A DNA stretch of 64,000 nt from Trileptium ribeirensis (taxonomy: Eukaryota > Nematoda > Enoplea > Enoplida > Thoracostomopsidae). The notes under the pieces are model-generated. The model was not told the DNA's origin, ran no database searches, and saw nothing but the letters and a program-made list of their open reading frames with translations. Shown piece by piece: positions 33,791 to 45,982 of this stretch; the first letter of the stretch is position 1; each line of letters begins with the position of its first letter. The DNA lies in contig JASANE010003329.1 in NCBI GenBank assembly GCA_030248225.1, positions 1 through 64,000 on the forward strand. Reading direction: 5' to 3'. A program made the translations under genes and the position numbers.

Positions 33791-34602
33791 AGTCACAGCT
33801 TTATATCAGGCAATATATACATCGTTTGTATCGATAGCCACTTGACTATTTATTCCGCCTACACGCTGACAATACACCCTTTTAGCGGGTCTGGTCTTAC
33901 TATATATATTTTAGCCTTTCAGTTGGGAGCAATAAATTTTGCCACATCTTTGCACACATGGTTAACGAAGTTAAAAATGTGGATTATGTGTTTCAGACCG
34001 CTGCCACTAACTTCTGGAAAACTACCACTATACTGGATGAAATTTGCGGATATCCGTTTTCTATGCTTTTTCAAACCTGAGTTGGTGAAATTCTTTAAAT
34101 GAGGGATTAAATGAAAGCTTGTGCTCTTTGTGTGTCTTTGTGAAACTGAGCCCACTTATCCCAGAGGTTATATAGCTTGGGTTGCAATTTGGGTTAAAAA
34201 TGTGCATTCTTCGCCCACAACTAACAACTTCTATACCAATGGGCCATATCTCGTTGAACGCACAAGAACACCCTGTATAGTTGTTTGACTGATATGCGCT
34301 ATCATTGGTGTCTATCTGTTCAGTGGTTACTGGGTAATTATACAAATTAGTGTCAAGTTTTACCGAGAAGCGAGAAATTGTAATTATCTGAAAATTATAG
34401 GCATTAAGTAAAATAACTGTTATACATTGCCATTTTGGCACGAGAAACCCGAGAATTTTAGTTTAATGTGTGGTGGTTTATTTTAGCTTTTGTGTTACTA
34501 CAGTAATCCTAATACAGTTAATACAGTAAACGAATATATATTTTGTATATGTATATACTGTTTTGTATTATTTACACACGCATAAACATTATACGTACAA
34601 GT

Positions 34603-35767
34603 CAGGGAATAACCGGAACCAGCAACCGGAACCGTTAATTTAAACCGGACCCGGAACCGGAACTTGGTCTTCGAAATTTATATATAGTAAAACAGATGAA
34701 GGAAGAAATCAAGGTATAGTGGATTTAAAATGCATTAAAATAACTTTTACAATAACTTAATGTATTGCGGTGGTATTATTGTCTTTCTGAAACTTTAAAC
34801 AGACTGAGGAAGCTAACAATGTTTATTTATTGATCAAATATGTCGATTTTTGGACACCCAGAGCAAAAAATGCCTTCCACTATACACCATTGAGTATACT
34901 GCGTCAAATCGAATATGCTTACAAAGCTTGGAGTGTAGAATACACACTTTCGCTCTGCCTCCAGTCGCCTTCCTTTACTACACATACGTTTGTTACATGT
35001 TCTTCTGTATGAAACTTGAAATTATTGGTTTATATGATTCTAAGAGAAAATAATAGATAGAAGGTAATTTTCTGATCAGTGGTCAGGGACACTGTTTAGG
35101 CTAGTGCCCGTACGTTTTGGACAAACAGTGCCCGTAAGTTAGATGATAATGATGATAACTTTCTAATCAGAATGCTATAAATAAGACACACTGTAATACT
35201 GCTCGCACAGTTTCAATAAATACAGTTCTTTGCCAAGAAAGCAGTTTCCAGCTGCGTTGCGGATAACGTTAGTTTACTTCAATTTAGACTGATTTACCAA
35301 GTTTATAAGCGCATTGGCGGGTTCTTGAAGCAATTTATGTTAGCCAAGCATACCCTAAGTACTTCTGCGTAAGCCATATTCTGTTACCGAGTTGGACCGG
35401 TTTAATTTAAAGGTACCCCACAGACTTCTGGATGTGTAAAATAGCTGCTACAAGCATCGACGTGGCTTTGATTTGTTAACGAACTCCTGCAGGTTATTAT
35501 GAAAAAGTCCAACTGGAATTATGTGCCCTACTTACGTCTCAAACGTCAAATTGCTTAGTTAATCTTTTCTTTTGCTTGGTTGTATTGGAGCTTGATCATT
35601 GTATAATATATATTACATATGATTGGATCACAGATGAAACAAAAACGTGGAAAATTTCAAACAAACTTTTTAAACCGGAATTCCGGTTCCGGTATGGTTT
35701 TTGCCCTTTGCCGGAACCGCAACCGGAACACGATTTTCGCCGGAACCGGAATTCCGGTTACTCCCTG
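34603..35767. mobile_element. Non-autonomous hAT element with 8-bp target duplication (1165 bp)
   Basis: The element begins CAGGGAATAACCGGAACC and ends with the inverted form (right end read inward: CAGGGAGTAACCGGAATT). The exact octamer GTACAAGT flanks it at 34595-34602 and 35768-35775. An 8-bp duplication and CAGGG ends are hAT hallmarks. Both ends carry a series of ccggaacc/ggttccgg subterminal repeats, the usual binding sites of hAT transposases. No coding frame. A homologous copy lies at 28396-29715 and an end fragment at 55764-55866. Confidence 0.9.
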
Positions 35768-35775
35768 GTACAAGT

Positions 35776-36814
35776 ATATATTGTTTGATGGTGAATTTCT
35801 TGTTCTTATTGAATTTGACAATATCATTTCGTAACGTAATGAGATACTGACGGTCGGCCATGCCAGAGGGGTAAAGGCTCCGCCGAGGAGGTGAAGTCGC
35901 CACCTCGTGGGGTAACCCCACACCCTTTAGTTGAAATAGTTTTGATAGATAACTGCGTGACAGTAGTGGGCATTCAGCGTCTGAGATCACTTTTTGTTGT
36001 TGTCAGGGCACCGACCCCATGATACCAAACAGGGGCGTCGCCACAGGGGAGAAGAGGGGACGGTCCACTTCATTTATTCGGGAAGCCCATTTATAGAACG
36101 GTGATTTTGAAGTCATGGGTCCCCCAGTTTTCACGAGCCCCTGACACCAAATCATAATGTTCTGCTATCAATAAATATTATGTCTTTGTAATAAATTATG
36201 TATGTAAAGGAACGTATTCATCAAAAATATCGTGATGGAATGGTATTCATTTGCGTAGAACACGAAATTTAATGAATATATAAGTACATCGATATTAAAA
36301 TTCTTGAACCAGGTGAAAAATTTAATCTTCCGAATGTCAATCAATACTGATTACTAACTGTATAAAACCAAGTATGGCCAGCAATCAAAATTGGTCTGGT
36401 ACCACTTTTTCGTTGGAACTATTATGTCAGCAGTAGTTGAAACATTTCCATTACTGTTATGATGTAGATTTGGACCTAATTGGAGACCCCTGACTCTCCT
36501 GAAGGGGGCTGGATTGCCGCCCATAACTTAATAAATGCCAAAAACAAAACCTTTTACTTTACTAATCCAGCCTTGTTACACTTTGGTACATCCTGAAACA
36601 AAAAATGGGAAGCTGGATAGTTGATTTGCGGTTCACTTTTGTATTTTGCATTGTACATAATGTGAGATCGGCTAATATAATTATAATCTTGAGTGTTGTC
36701 TCTGTACTACCGAAATAAGTATGTGTTACAGGTTCAGCAGCTAGTATATATATCCATTCACGAATGACATGGCGCGCTTGACACAGTTTCATGCTCGAGC
36801 GCGATAACATCTAC
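35776..36814. other. Intergenic; one G/C-rich dispersed motif
   Basis: No gene supported. caggggcgtcgccacagggg at about 36027-36046 resembles ends of dispersed elements and is echoed by caggggcgacgac near 38830. Confidence 0.35.
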
Positions 36815-37519
36815 TCCGGTTAAAGCTACTATGCCAAGAGAATCACAGTCTTGGTTCAGTCTGTTTTAGCCCGCGTTGAGAGAGACATTGCTACATTGAA
36901 ACAAGGGCAACAAACTATAGTTGAAAATCAGGATATGTTGGCTTCACTGTTCCAGGAGAACAAGGTGCGCTTTGATCGCATTATGCAACACAGCAAAGTA
37001 ACAATCAATACCAGCCGTTGGAACAAATGACTAATAACGATGAGCGCTCTGGTTCCTCTATGTCTTGTCGATCCCTCGAAATTTACGAGGGATCGGCTCG
37101 TGAGGACCACAGTACAGAAGCCAAAATTTGCTGTATTAATAATTCCAACACGCAATAGTTGTACAGCTCAGCAACGAGAAGCCAGTGCTCCGGCTTATGC
37201 AGCTACTCAAGCGCAGCAGCGTACGCCAACTATCGCGCCATTCAGGAAATTGACTCAAACCATGATAGACGATATTTATACCAAAAGCATATCTAGAAAA
37301 CATTTCGCCACGAAGCCTGTTACTATACTATTTAAAGACTATGAGCTAAAGGGACGGAATTGTAATGGAGCTAGGAATAAGCCCGCACTGTGCCAAGAGA
37401 GATTAAAATATATTCGTAAAATCGTAATGGATAAATGTCCTCCCATTGGGACTGAAACTGCTGTTAGTTGCTGGAAAATATGTACTGTTGCAATTGATGC
37501 ATATTTAATGAGTAAGTAG
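36815..37519 (+). pseudogene. BEN-domain-like protein, frameshifted
   Basis: Three pieces in different frames. First, a coiled-coil-like segment after a stop: VQSVLARVERDIATLKQG, then QTIVENQDMLASLFQENKVR (to about 37000). Second, a Gln/Ser/Glu-rich linker (QYQPLEQMTNNDERSGSS). Third, from about 37150, an Ala/Gln linker and FRKLTQTMIDDIYTKSISRK, then KPVTILFKDYELKGRN, NKPALCQERLKYIRKIV and CWKICTVAIDAYLMSK, with a stop at 37519. The pattern of hydrophobic helices around 'elkgrn..g.r.KPAL....lkyIr..v' and a final 'W..C..AID' resembles a BEN domain, which binds DNA in chromatin regulators and some transposon-derived genes. Two frame changes indicate a pseudogene or a retrocopy; unrecognised introns are the alternative. 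Confidence 0.5.
37069..37095. other. Perfect hairpin (10-bp stem) within the BEN-like pseudogene
   Basis: Stem CGATCCCTCG/CGAGGGATCG around the loop AAATTTA. It falls at one of the frame changes. Confidence 0.7.
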
Positions 37520-39770
37520 GAAAACACTGTACTTGAAACGAAGCTATCAAAGCCGAGTCTTTCTAACGGATTAACAGCGCAGAATCTGTTTGTATGTCTC
37601 TGATAAACTCATTATGGCATGAATTTCCGAAAACGTTTTTCAATGTGTTATAATATACAATTTTGCTTTTTCCAACACCAGTGCTCTTGCGAAATTTTGT
37701 TCTAACCAAAAACGCTTAAAAATTACGCCGATTTAGTAATTTGTGGTTTTGGTTGTTATATTTCGATTTATATCTTTTCGGTCAATTTAGAGCAGTAAGC
37801 CAACGTTTGAAGCATACCCTGCTCCCCAAATATAGCAGTTCATTTTAAAAATTTTATATTGATGAATAGAGAAGATGGAGTTATAGGGTGATATATAACC
37901 ACGTTTAAGGTGTTAAATGCTTTGTTTCGAGTGCAGATGCTTTTATCCATTTACAGGTTGCTGGGTTCGACATACTGATATTGTTGTTTATAATTTTTGC
38001 ATAGATCAGCCGACTCGTAACTTTCCCCCTCTATCTATACGTATTGGAGGTACCTAGTACCGTACAATCCTGTTGCTTGTTATAATCCAATCAGAACTTA
38101 CTAAATTAGCTGCAATCTTTCATCAAGCAAGTTTGCTGAACAAATGTTTAATGGTCTTCACCTGCAAACTACCGTGAAATAAACTGAATCATTTTTAACG
38201 GTGTCAGGTGGTGTACATTGTTCATTAAAAGTGAAATTATGCTACAACCAATACGATATAACGTGTGTAATACATTTTTATAGCAAGAAACACTGTCAGC
38301 TTCTAAATTTTGAGAGCCTATTTGTGCAGACATCAATATTTTGCTGTAACCTGCACTTAATTAAATTACATTCAACGAAACGCCTCGGTGAGGGGGATGC
38401 AAAGTACTGTCGAAGTTTATTACAGAAGTTGCTTTTAATTGAATGTTTCACCAGAAATATCGTGTTGCTACTAATATCGTTTCGCTACAAATTACCTAGC
38501 GTTAATGTTGTTTCTTGTGTTTGGTGTTTTCTCTTGTGTTTAGTGTTTTCTTGCGTTACAATAAAGCTGAAATTTCAAGGAAGATTGTGACTTGTTGTTA
38601 TTTTGAATCACATGTTGGTTCGACGCGTTTTAAAATGTATAAGTCATCAGCGTGGCTATCGATACATGATACCGCCTGCTTATGTGGGAATATTTATAGC
38701 CACAAACCCCGAAACAATACGTATTGAAAAACAGTCATCATTCAGGCGATATCCTGGGCCAAGCTGACTATGAAAGTCAAAATCACTTGAAATATATGCT
38801 GTCATTGAGGAGCGAAGGGGGGACATAACAGGGGCGACGACGGCCCCCCTTAGCGATGGGCAGGAAGACTGGGTGCTGCTCCCCGAACTCCCATCCTAAG
38901 CCCCTTAATTTCCTAACCAAGTAAAAGACCAATAAAGGTCAAGTAAATGTCATGTTTTACCAATTCAAGTTGCCTCATTTTTTCAGTTTCCCTCCGCTCT
39001 GTTATCGGGGGGAAACTTGAATTGATCCCATATCGCAACGTTTCGCCTATTTTGGAATTTGGTTTTAGCTGTATTTCGGTTATCTAAGTACATACATATG
39101 TAGCTTTACCGTGCTAATAAAATCAAATCGTGCTCTTACCGTACTGATAAAAAATGAAATCAAAATCTAAGCTTTTAGAGGGAGGATACAGCCTCCGTAT
39201 TCACCCCTTCTGTACGCGCCGGTACAAACATAAACCTGTTTCCAATAAAGCAAGACGAACAAATCACCAATGTCAAGCGTGGTGTTCCGATGACGTGTCT
39301 ATCACGTTGCTACTTGTTCGATTGAAGAACACTGTTTATGCAAAAATTACTGGATTGTTGCCAGCATAAACGTTATGTTTTAACGTCATAATTAACTACA
39401 ACGAGTGGTGTTTAAGAAGGTATTGGGGGTTAAATCCGTTCTGTGGATATCTCCCACTCTACCGAGAAAAGTAAACCAGTAGGCGAATATATTCCGACCG
39501 CGAGCAAAAAACAAGGTCGGTCCTCACTACCTACCCTACCCACGGAGGACCATTTATCCCACGGAACGGCGGTCACGCGGCATAAACGATTTTAACAAAT
39601 CTTAGTACTGTTGGTTGCAGTAAACCAGCGGTGCATGTGCAATATATTCATATTGTGTAATTCCGTTACAGTCCCTGTCCGAACAAAAAAGGTCTTAATG
39701 GATTACTGCAAATAGATGCAACATGACTCATAATACAAAATATAAAATAAGCAACTATAAATAAAACCAA
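37520..39770. other. Intergenic; nothing assigned
   Basis: No supported gene. A C/G-rich patch at 38815-38905 interrupts AT-rich DNA and may be an element end. Confidence 0.35.
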
Positions 39771-39892
39771 CAGTTAATCGAAAAATTTCGTTTTTATTGT
39801 TTCCAACGATTTCGATCACACTAAATTCCGATAGATTTCGATTAAACGAAATTTCGATCGATTTCGATTGCACTTATTTCTGGCCAGGACTG
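39771..39892. mobile_element. Tc1/mariner-type MITE, eroded left end (122 bp)
   Basis: The right end CTTATTTCTGGCCAGGACTG is followed by TA. The interior is cgatcgatttcgatt palindromic sequence. The left end cagttaatcgaaaaatttcg is degenerate. It matches the left part at 29828. Confidence 0.6.
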
Positions 39893-40874
39893 TAGTTTAT
39901 CCAACTTGGTCAGTGACTTGATCGAGTGAAAAAGAACAGCAAACTACAAATGCACTTACGTCTTTGTTCTGAGGCATGATGAATATTTTCGGACACGGGA
40001 TTCAGCGCGGGGTTGGTTGCAGCCGGAGTCTGCAAATAAAACGGGTTCTCAACTAGTAATACAATATCATATAAACATCAGCCGTAGTAAGTAGTGAAAC
40101 TTGTTGTACGCAATAGTATACGATATACACTACCTTACCAAACTTGCTGCAAAGTGCACATTGGAGTATTGCGCAAAAATATTATAAATCATCCTTATTA
40201 GATGCTTCGCTGGGATCGTTGAGTTTGCACGATGGTTTGGACAATTTTGCTAACTTTTAGGGCACTGCATAACAGGATATAGGCGGTGGGTCATATGCTT
40301 AAAATGTTTGTTTTAAGCATTATACATATCTTGAATGTTGTTAGCGTACCAATTAAGCAATATCATTGGTAAAGCGTGTCTTTAGTTATTCAAAATTTGT
40401 TTAGATTAACATCAGTAAAAGCCTAATTAGCACAGTTCATGAGGCTATTTTATTACTTAAGTATATTTACTTTTGGCATTAAATGAAAAATTTAATTGAA
40501 TTTTCGCAACAGTTTTTTCTTAGAATCCACCTGGCGAACTAGGCAGCACCCATCATGCGTAACACGCATGATTCAGAGTCCCCTCATATCAGTCAAGGGA
40601 TTCCTTAGTTCAATGTCCCTGCATAAGTTTAGCGAATGGGGAAGCAAGTGCTAAACTAACGGAAATAAAATCTTGAAAAAATTATCAGTATGCGGGTAGT
40701 TCACGATTTCGAAGTATAGCAATTTGCAATATGTTAATCTTGTGACCTTAGCTCTATTTGATTTGCTCTGTAATAATTGTTAATTTACATAGACCTTACA
40801 TTGGCATATAAATTCAGCATTTATCAATTCATATCAATATAAATGTAACAGATCCTTACGGATCGTTACGAGGT

Positions 40875-41270
40875 GGATAATCCTGACCACAGCCTAATGG
40901 TAAACTTTTATCGAAAACCCATAATCCTGACCACACGATAATGGTCAACTTTTAAAATAAATCTGACCACACCCCAATGGTCAACATTTTTTCGAACAAA
41001 AATAAATCTGACCACAGTGCAATGGTCAACATTTTTTCGACCACCAATAATTACGTCCACAGTATAATGGTCAACATTTTTCCGAGTACCAAAAAAAAAT
41101 CCCGTCCACAGAGTAATGGACAACATTTTTCCGAGTACCAAAAATCCCGTCCACAGTGTAATGGACAACATTTTTCCGAGTACCAAAAAATTCTGTCCAT
41201 AGTGTAATGGTCAACATTTAGTTGAGTTCCCCAATAATCATGACCACGTGTATAGTGGCCAACTTTTCTG
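40875..41270. repeat. Minisatellite, unit about 43 bp
   Basis: Roughly nine copies of a unit with cores tccacagtgtaatgg and caacatttttccgagtacca. The units become more alike toward 41050-41210. The long minus-strand frames with repeated GKMLSITLWTG are a consequence of the repeat and not a gene. Confidence 0.95.
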
Positions 41271-41943
41271 AATTCAGCCCCCAGAGTCTCCCCAAACTGG
41301 CACACCCGACGGGAATAGCCCAAAAGGGTAAGGAACCCACCCTCGCCTTATATATAATATGTACATTTATGTAAGCAGAACCAATTAATCGCCTCTTGGT
41401 GCCAGCAAATATATATATATATTGAGTTCCCCTATACATACCCGTCGACCATGAAAGCCCTGTTGTCACTTCATATGTAAACCGCCTAACCGGCACAAAC
41501 CCTGAACCACCGTTCGATGTAGACCAGCACTTGAAGCAACTCGTAAGATCAATACAGTTATATGAGTACATAGTTACAACAAATCAGAAATCATCGGATA
41601 TATATATGTAACTGAAACAGAACGGAAATCAAAGTATATATGTACGTAATCGGAACCAAGCCAACAGTCTCATATGTATGTATATATATATATAGGTAAA
41701 CGGAATAATTAGGTTCAAAGTGTCCCGCTATGTAACCGACTCGTATTTCCAGTATTTCGGCCTGCACCGCCGACATTGGTTTCGATCAAAATGGGTATCG
41801 TTATTGCTATTTCAGGGATGGATATTTGTCAAGGAATCGTAACCGTATATACAGATATTTGTATCCATCTGTTGTAGTGCCCCGATGGCACGCCATGCTA
41901 CATATATGTATTGGGATTGTTATGACTTCTGTCATATTATCGT

Positions 41944-42318
41944 TGGCCATAAAGGCACCATTGATATATGCTTGAATTACATACCATTGATACCATTCTT
42001 GTTATACTTTTGATGGCCATAAAGGCACATTCTCGATGTACGTTACCATGATCATATCATATTATTGAGTACCGTTGAATCGATGTTGTTGCTCGTCCAT
42101 GTGTTTTCAGGTACATGATCTAGCAAACCGATTGGGATATGAATTGTTAACCAGTTATATATCAGTGTACATTTACCGTATTATAATCATACCGTGCATT
42201 GTTATTGTAGGAGGCCATAAAAGCGCCGCCCTATTATTGTCATTGTATACCGTTCTATGATCATTTCGTACTGTAATTGTGCTAGTTTATTGGGTTGAGC
42301 AGGCCATAAAAGCGCCTG
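41944..42318. repeat. Four dispersed direct copies of GGCCATAAA-GC motif
   Basis: tggccataaaggcac at about 41944 and 42012, then ggccataaaagcgcc at about 42212 and 42302. Intervening DNA is AT-rich with repeated ataccgtt/taccatga strings. Spacing is irregular (about 68, 200 and 90 bp), so it is not a simple satellite. Confidence 0.6.
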
Positions 42319-42635
42319 CATTGTACCATGATATTACGTACAATGTTTGTCATACCTTGTTGTGTTGTACTTTTTAGGTTAGAGTTACGAGTGATGGAAA
42401 GTAACCGATTTGACATGTTTTTCGAAGGAATTTTAGGGATTTGCGCGCTTGCAAATTGGTATTTTATAAGAGCGGAATGTGAGTATGGCGAGCCCTTGCC
42501 CTACTCGATTTGTAGAAGAATTGTAGGACGGTACGACTCCCCCGCTGAACCCAGTATCTGTAGAGACGTAGGAATTGCTCTACCAGCGTGGTAGGACCGC
42601 GAAATTTACTCTAAGTGTTATTTGAAATGACTGGC

Positions 42636-42707
42636 CGTGACGGACACCCGTCACGACCGTCCTCACGAATGAGGACCACAAAAATGTGGCTGCTCGCTCG
42701 AAAGCGA
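42636..42707. other. Chain of four perfect hairpins
   Basis: Four in a row: CGTGACGG/CCGTCACG (42636-42655, loop ACAC), GTCCTCA/TGAGGAC (42659-42676, loop CGAA), CCACA/TGTGG (42676-42689, loop AAAA) and TCGCT/AGCGA (42694-42707, loop CGAA). Thirty bases later comes a TATA box. Confidence 0.8.
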
Positions 42708-42735
42708 ACAACAATCGAGAAAGTTCTCTGAAAAG

Positions 42736-42743
42736 TATAAAAG
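42736..42743 (+). promoter_or_regulatory. TATA box candidate after hairpin chain
   Basis: TATAAAAG, with a CAGTG string about 30 bp downstream that could act as initiator. The C/G-richer DNA on either side (42600-43430) resembles a long terminal repeat or element promoter, but no partner repeat was found in the window. Confidence 0.4.
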
Positions 42744-44069
42744 AAAACCGAAGATATCAGATTTCCCAGTGCTCGTACAGATGTTACGACTTTGATTGTC
42801 TACCAGGTTCAATTCGCTGGTTAAGATAAGACAAATTTTAAAACGAAATTTATGAAATTTAAAGAGCGAAAATGTCGGCTCCGGTAAATAACTCCGGAAC
42901 CGTTGGGAATGTCAAAATTTCTCACTTATTTTCGTTTCTTATAGGAAATTTTATGGTCTTTCTAATGAGACCGGTTTCGTGGAAATCCGACCCGGATCCA
43001 CGGACTTATGGGAAAATTATATAGGTACGCAAATCCGTAGAAGACGATTAGTCGAATAATCCAATGAATCTTAGTCATAAAACTATATACGTAGTATCAT
43101 TACAATTCCCAGACCCGAGGCTTTAATTTAAGCCCGGACGGGTCTAGCTGCGCCCACTTTTAGGTACCCCATATGAAATCTTAAAAGTAACGCCCCGAAC
43201 AGGCGTGTCACCCCTCAATTCAGTTTCCCTGTATCGAGACGAACCCAAATATATATCAAAACTCCCCAGAAAAGTGTGCCCCGAACCCAGGGGAACCGTT
43301 CTAAAACACCCTCATTTTGAAAAATGGCATGGACCCTCCCCTGAGAGTCTATTTTCCCCTGTAGACCGAATACGGCCCTGTTACATATTAAAATAACCGG
43401 ACGGACGGTCTGCGTGCTAATCCAACAATCCCAGTGTAGCAGCTGAATTAAACTGGCAAATGCGGAGGCAATTTAACTATGATTTATATCAATGGAAATT
43501 ATGTTACGATGCTACATTTAACTTTTGTGGTCTGGGACTACTGAATGAACTGAGCATTTTATTGGTATTTAAGGCGAATTTCGATAAAATGTAGAAGCCT
43601 AATATTAAGGCGACAGATGCAGTTTGTGGCGGAAATGGACATTTATCTGATGATTATTTGATATTTATGAAGAGATATCGCCTGACCCATAAATATTTAA
43701 TGATTGAAACATAGCCGCGACCAGTGCAACTACAGCCTAGCGCCTCGAGAATGTAGAATAGGGTTCACACATTGTGTAAATCCAAAGCTTTTGTCACGCG
43801 TCTTCCAGGTTATCGCTAATAGTTTCGCTGCCATAAATGTCATCTTAGAGTGGATTTAAATGCCAGATACATTTGTAATTATACCGCGGCATTTCTTTTA
43901 CATTTCGATTATAGATGTTGCATTTCCGCGGCTAAGACCCAATTTGCGACTGTTTCTGGTAATTTTAATTCTACAAACGCACCACAACCGCTTTTTCGGG
44001 TTTTGTTTGGTGCCGAGACCTGCACTTTCGCTAATGGTTCCAAAAATCACTAAACCTTTTGGTTTAAAC

Positions 44070-44155
44070 CTTAGCGTTTTTTATGATTTTGTCGATTGCG
44101 GCGATGTCAATCTGCTGATTGTATTCAATTGGAAATCCACAGCCCGTCACTATAT
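44070..44155 (-). CDS. Exon following the Ig-like exon (minus strand)
   Basis: Acceptor aggttttag, two bases completing a codon, then IVTGCGFPIEYNQQIDIAAI and DKIIKNAK, ending before donor gtttaa. The 86-bp exon (phase 1 start, phase 0 end) joins in phase to the Ig-like exon at 44452-44746. No family was recognised. The next exon is unclear; frames after an acceptor near 44038 stop within 20-45 codons. Confidence 0.5.
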
Positions 44156-44451
44156 CTAAAACCTGTATTGCGGCTGAAAGAGTCGACAAGTATGTTTTCC
44201 AAATGTATAACGATTTATGGTTTATTTAAAATACATCCAGGTAGACTATTATGCGCTCAACAACTAAAAGGTTTGTTTGGCAAGTGTCAGATTTAGTGCC
44301 TGCCGTATCAAGTGTTTGATAAGTCTGCGGCCCGTACATCATTTTCGGGGTAATCGACCCAAAGATATATATTTTACAAATCTGACTGCTCTAATAAGTT
44401 ATAAACGCACATGTTCTTGTACAATACGGTAACTAAATTTAGCAAACTCAC

Positions 44452-44746
44452 ATAGCAAATACCACACTTTTATCGCATCACCGCCGCCACACGAAAATAG
44501 CATGCCGATGATTTCAGAATTCAGGGGCTCCCTCCAAGTGATACTGCCATTGTTGCTTTTCTTAAACGGTTTCAATGGGAAACCGCGCATCAGTTCAACT
44601 TCGCCGCTGCCCGACACGCTTTCGCAGGTGACAACCAAAGTCCCGCCGTCATAAAGATACGACGTCTCCAAACCCGCTGGGTCGAGCAGTTGGAATTTTA
44701 TGGGTTTCGGCTGGGATTGTACTGAAATTTGAATTTTCACTATGGC
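44452..44746 (-). CDS. Ig-like domain exon (minus strand)
   Basis: Acceptor ttaatttag, phase 0 start, 98 codons plus one base, donor gtgagt. It reads PKPIKFQLLDPAG, then TLVVTCESVSGSGEVELMRG, NNGSITWREPL and SEIIGMLFSCGGGDAIKVWY. Two Cys about 55 residues apart, in L-x-V-x-C (strand B-like) and G-x-x-F-x-C (strand F-like) contexts, suggest an immunoglobulin fold, hence an extracellular domain. The Trp usually found 12 or so residues after the first Cys is absent. Its higher GC content than the surroundings also supports coding function. Confidence 0.6.
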
Positions 44747-45059
44747 CTAAATTAATGGAACGTTGAGGAGAATGTAAATTATATGTATATATTATGTGAG
44801 CAAATACATATGTACAATGTATTAATAATGTTACATGAGTGCACGTGTGTGTAATGAAGTACACATTGCGTACACATGAATATAAAGTTTATTTTTAATT
44901 AGTTCTGTTGAAAGTTTGAAACAGAATCGCATTCGTGTCGTATACACAGGTTCTTCCGAAAATATCAGATGGGAAAAGATTGTTGATTCTGAAAAAGGGT
45001 AATGCTCGAGTACATATAAGCCGTATCCAATCAAGTTTGACTGCAGACAGCAAAATTAT

Positions 45060-45400
45060 CGCATCCAGCATGCTCGATCACCCAACAGGGACTTATTGGA
45101 AGGTAAAAACACGCAATAACCTGTCGAAATTTGAAAAGTCTATTTCTGGCAAAATGTGGACGAACCATATTCGGGCCCAGAGCTGTCCAGGAAGTGGTTC
45201 CACAAAAAATCGTAGTTAGCAAAGGAGTACATCTCGATGAGCTGATTCTGTATCTTTTTAGAAGCCGGCGTCGCGATACATGGACTGCGAAACACTGATA
45301 CCAGCATGGTCATCTTTGGCAAAGTACCCTTAAAATCCCGTTTTGCCATTTCAACCCGGAAGATGGGGCGGAAGCTGTTCGCGTACAACTATAGAGCACA
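45060..45400 (-). pseudogene. Degenerate copy of the 54.9-55.2 kb ORF (inverted relative to it)
   Basis: Read on the minus strand the sequence gives VLCQR-stop-PCWYQCFA, ISSSRCT, TTIFCGTTSW and LGPNMVRPHFARN. This parallels RVLCQILPCGYQSFA, ISSSGYT, NLIFCEIAAW and AGPNIVQRPFARN of the plus-strand frame at 54938-55246. One stop and several indels are present. A further partial copy follows at 45620-45750. Confidence 0.6.
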
Positions 45401-45508
45401 TGGTCATGACTTTAACTATCAGAATTTTTATCGAAATTCAGAACATCAGATTTATTCGAACATCAGTCATAAATGAGAAAAAAAAGAAATGTTCACGATT
45501 TCCATTTA

Positions 45509-45634
45509 AAGTCTTCCGTGGAAACCAAGGTCTTCCGTGGAAACCAAGGTCTTCCGTTGAGACCAAGGTCCGCCGTGGAAACCAAGGTTTTCTGTGGAAA
45601 CCAATTTAGAGTCTTCCGTGGTCTTACATTTCTA
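45509..45634. repeat. 18-bp tandem repeat (five to six copies)
   Basis: gtcttccgtggaaaccaa repeated head to tail with single-base variants, with a final partial copy at about 45611. It sits between two copies of the degenerate ORF segment. Confidence 0.9.
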
Positions 45635-45750
45635 CCCGGAAGATGGGGTGCAAGCTGTTCTCGTTCAACAATTCATCACATCGTCATCACTTTCACTACC
45701 CAACAACATTTTTTTTCGAAATCCATCCATCCGAACATGAGTTATAAATA
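45620..45750 (-). repeat. Partial second copy of the degenerate ORF segment
   Basis: Direct repeat of 45345-45475: both contain a ctacccggaagatggggt/caacccggaagatggggc core followed by gctgttc(t/g)cg and similar tails. It is a local duplication flanking the 18-bp repeat. Confidence 0.6.
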
Positions 45751-45982
45751 ACAGCGTGTTTTCGCTCCGTTTCAATTATGTTATAAATTTAGATAATTGT
45801 GGTTGACACAATATTCGAAAACTTTTCAGTTCGAATATTCAGTTTTTACTCCTTCAGTTTACCAAATTTACATAGCTAGACTTAAAATTGACGCGGGATG
45901 TTGCAACGTTTTAATTTTGTTTCCAATCATATATTATGAACAAACAGAACAACTGGCTATATATTATAATTATATTAGATAA

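Noticed and set aside
40908..41323. Minus-strand repetitive proteins rich in GKMLSITLWTG
   Set aside because: Created by the 43-bp minisatellite; several frames are open for the same reason and none has a start or domain.
45140..45388. 82-codon minus-strand ORF (EMAKRDFKGTLPKM...)
   Set aside because: The homologous copy at 55 kb shows that a different frame is the one with conserved residues.
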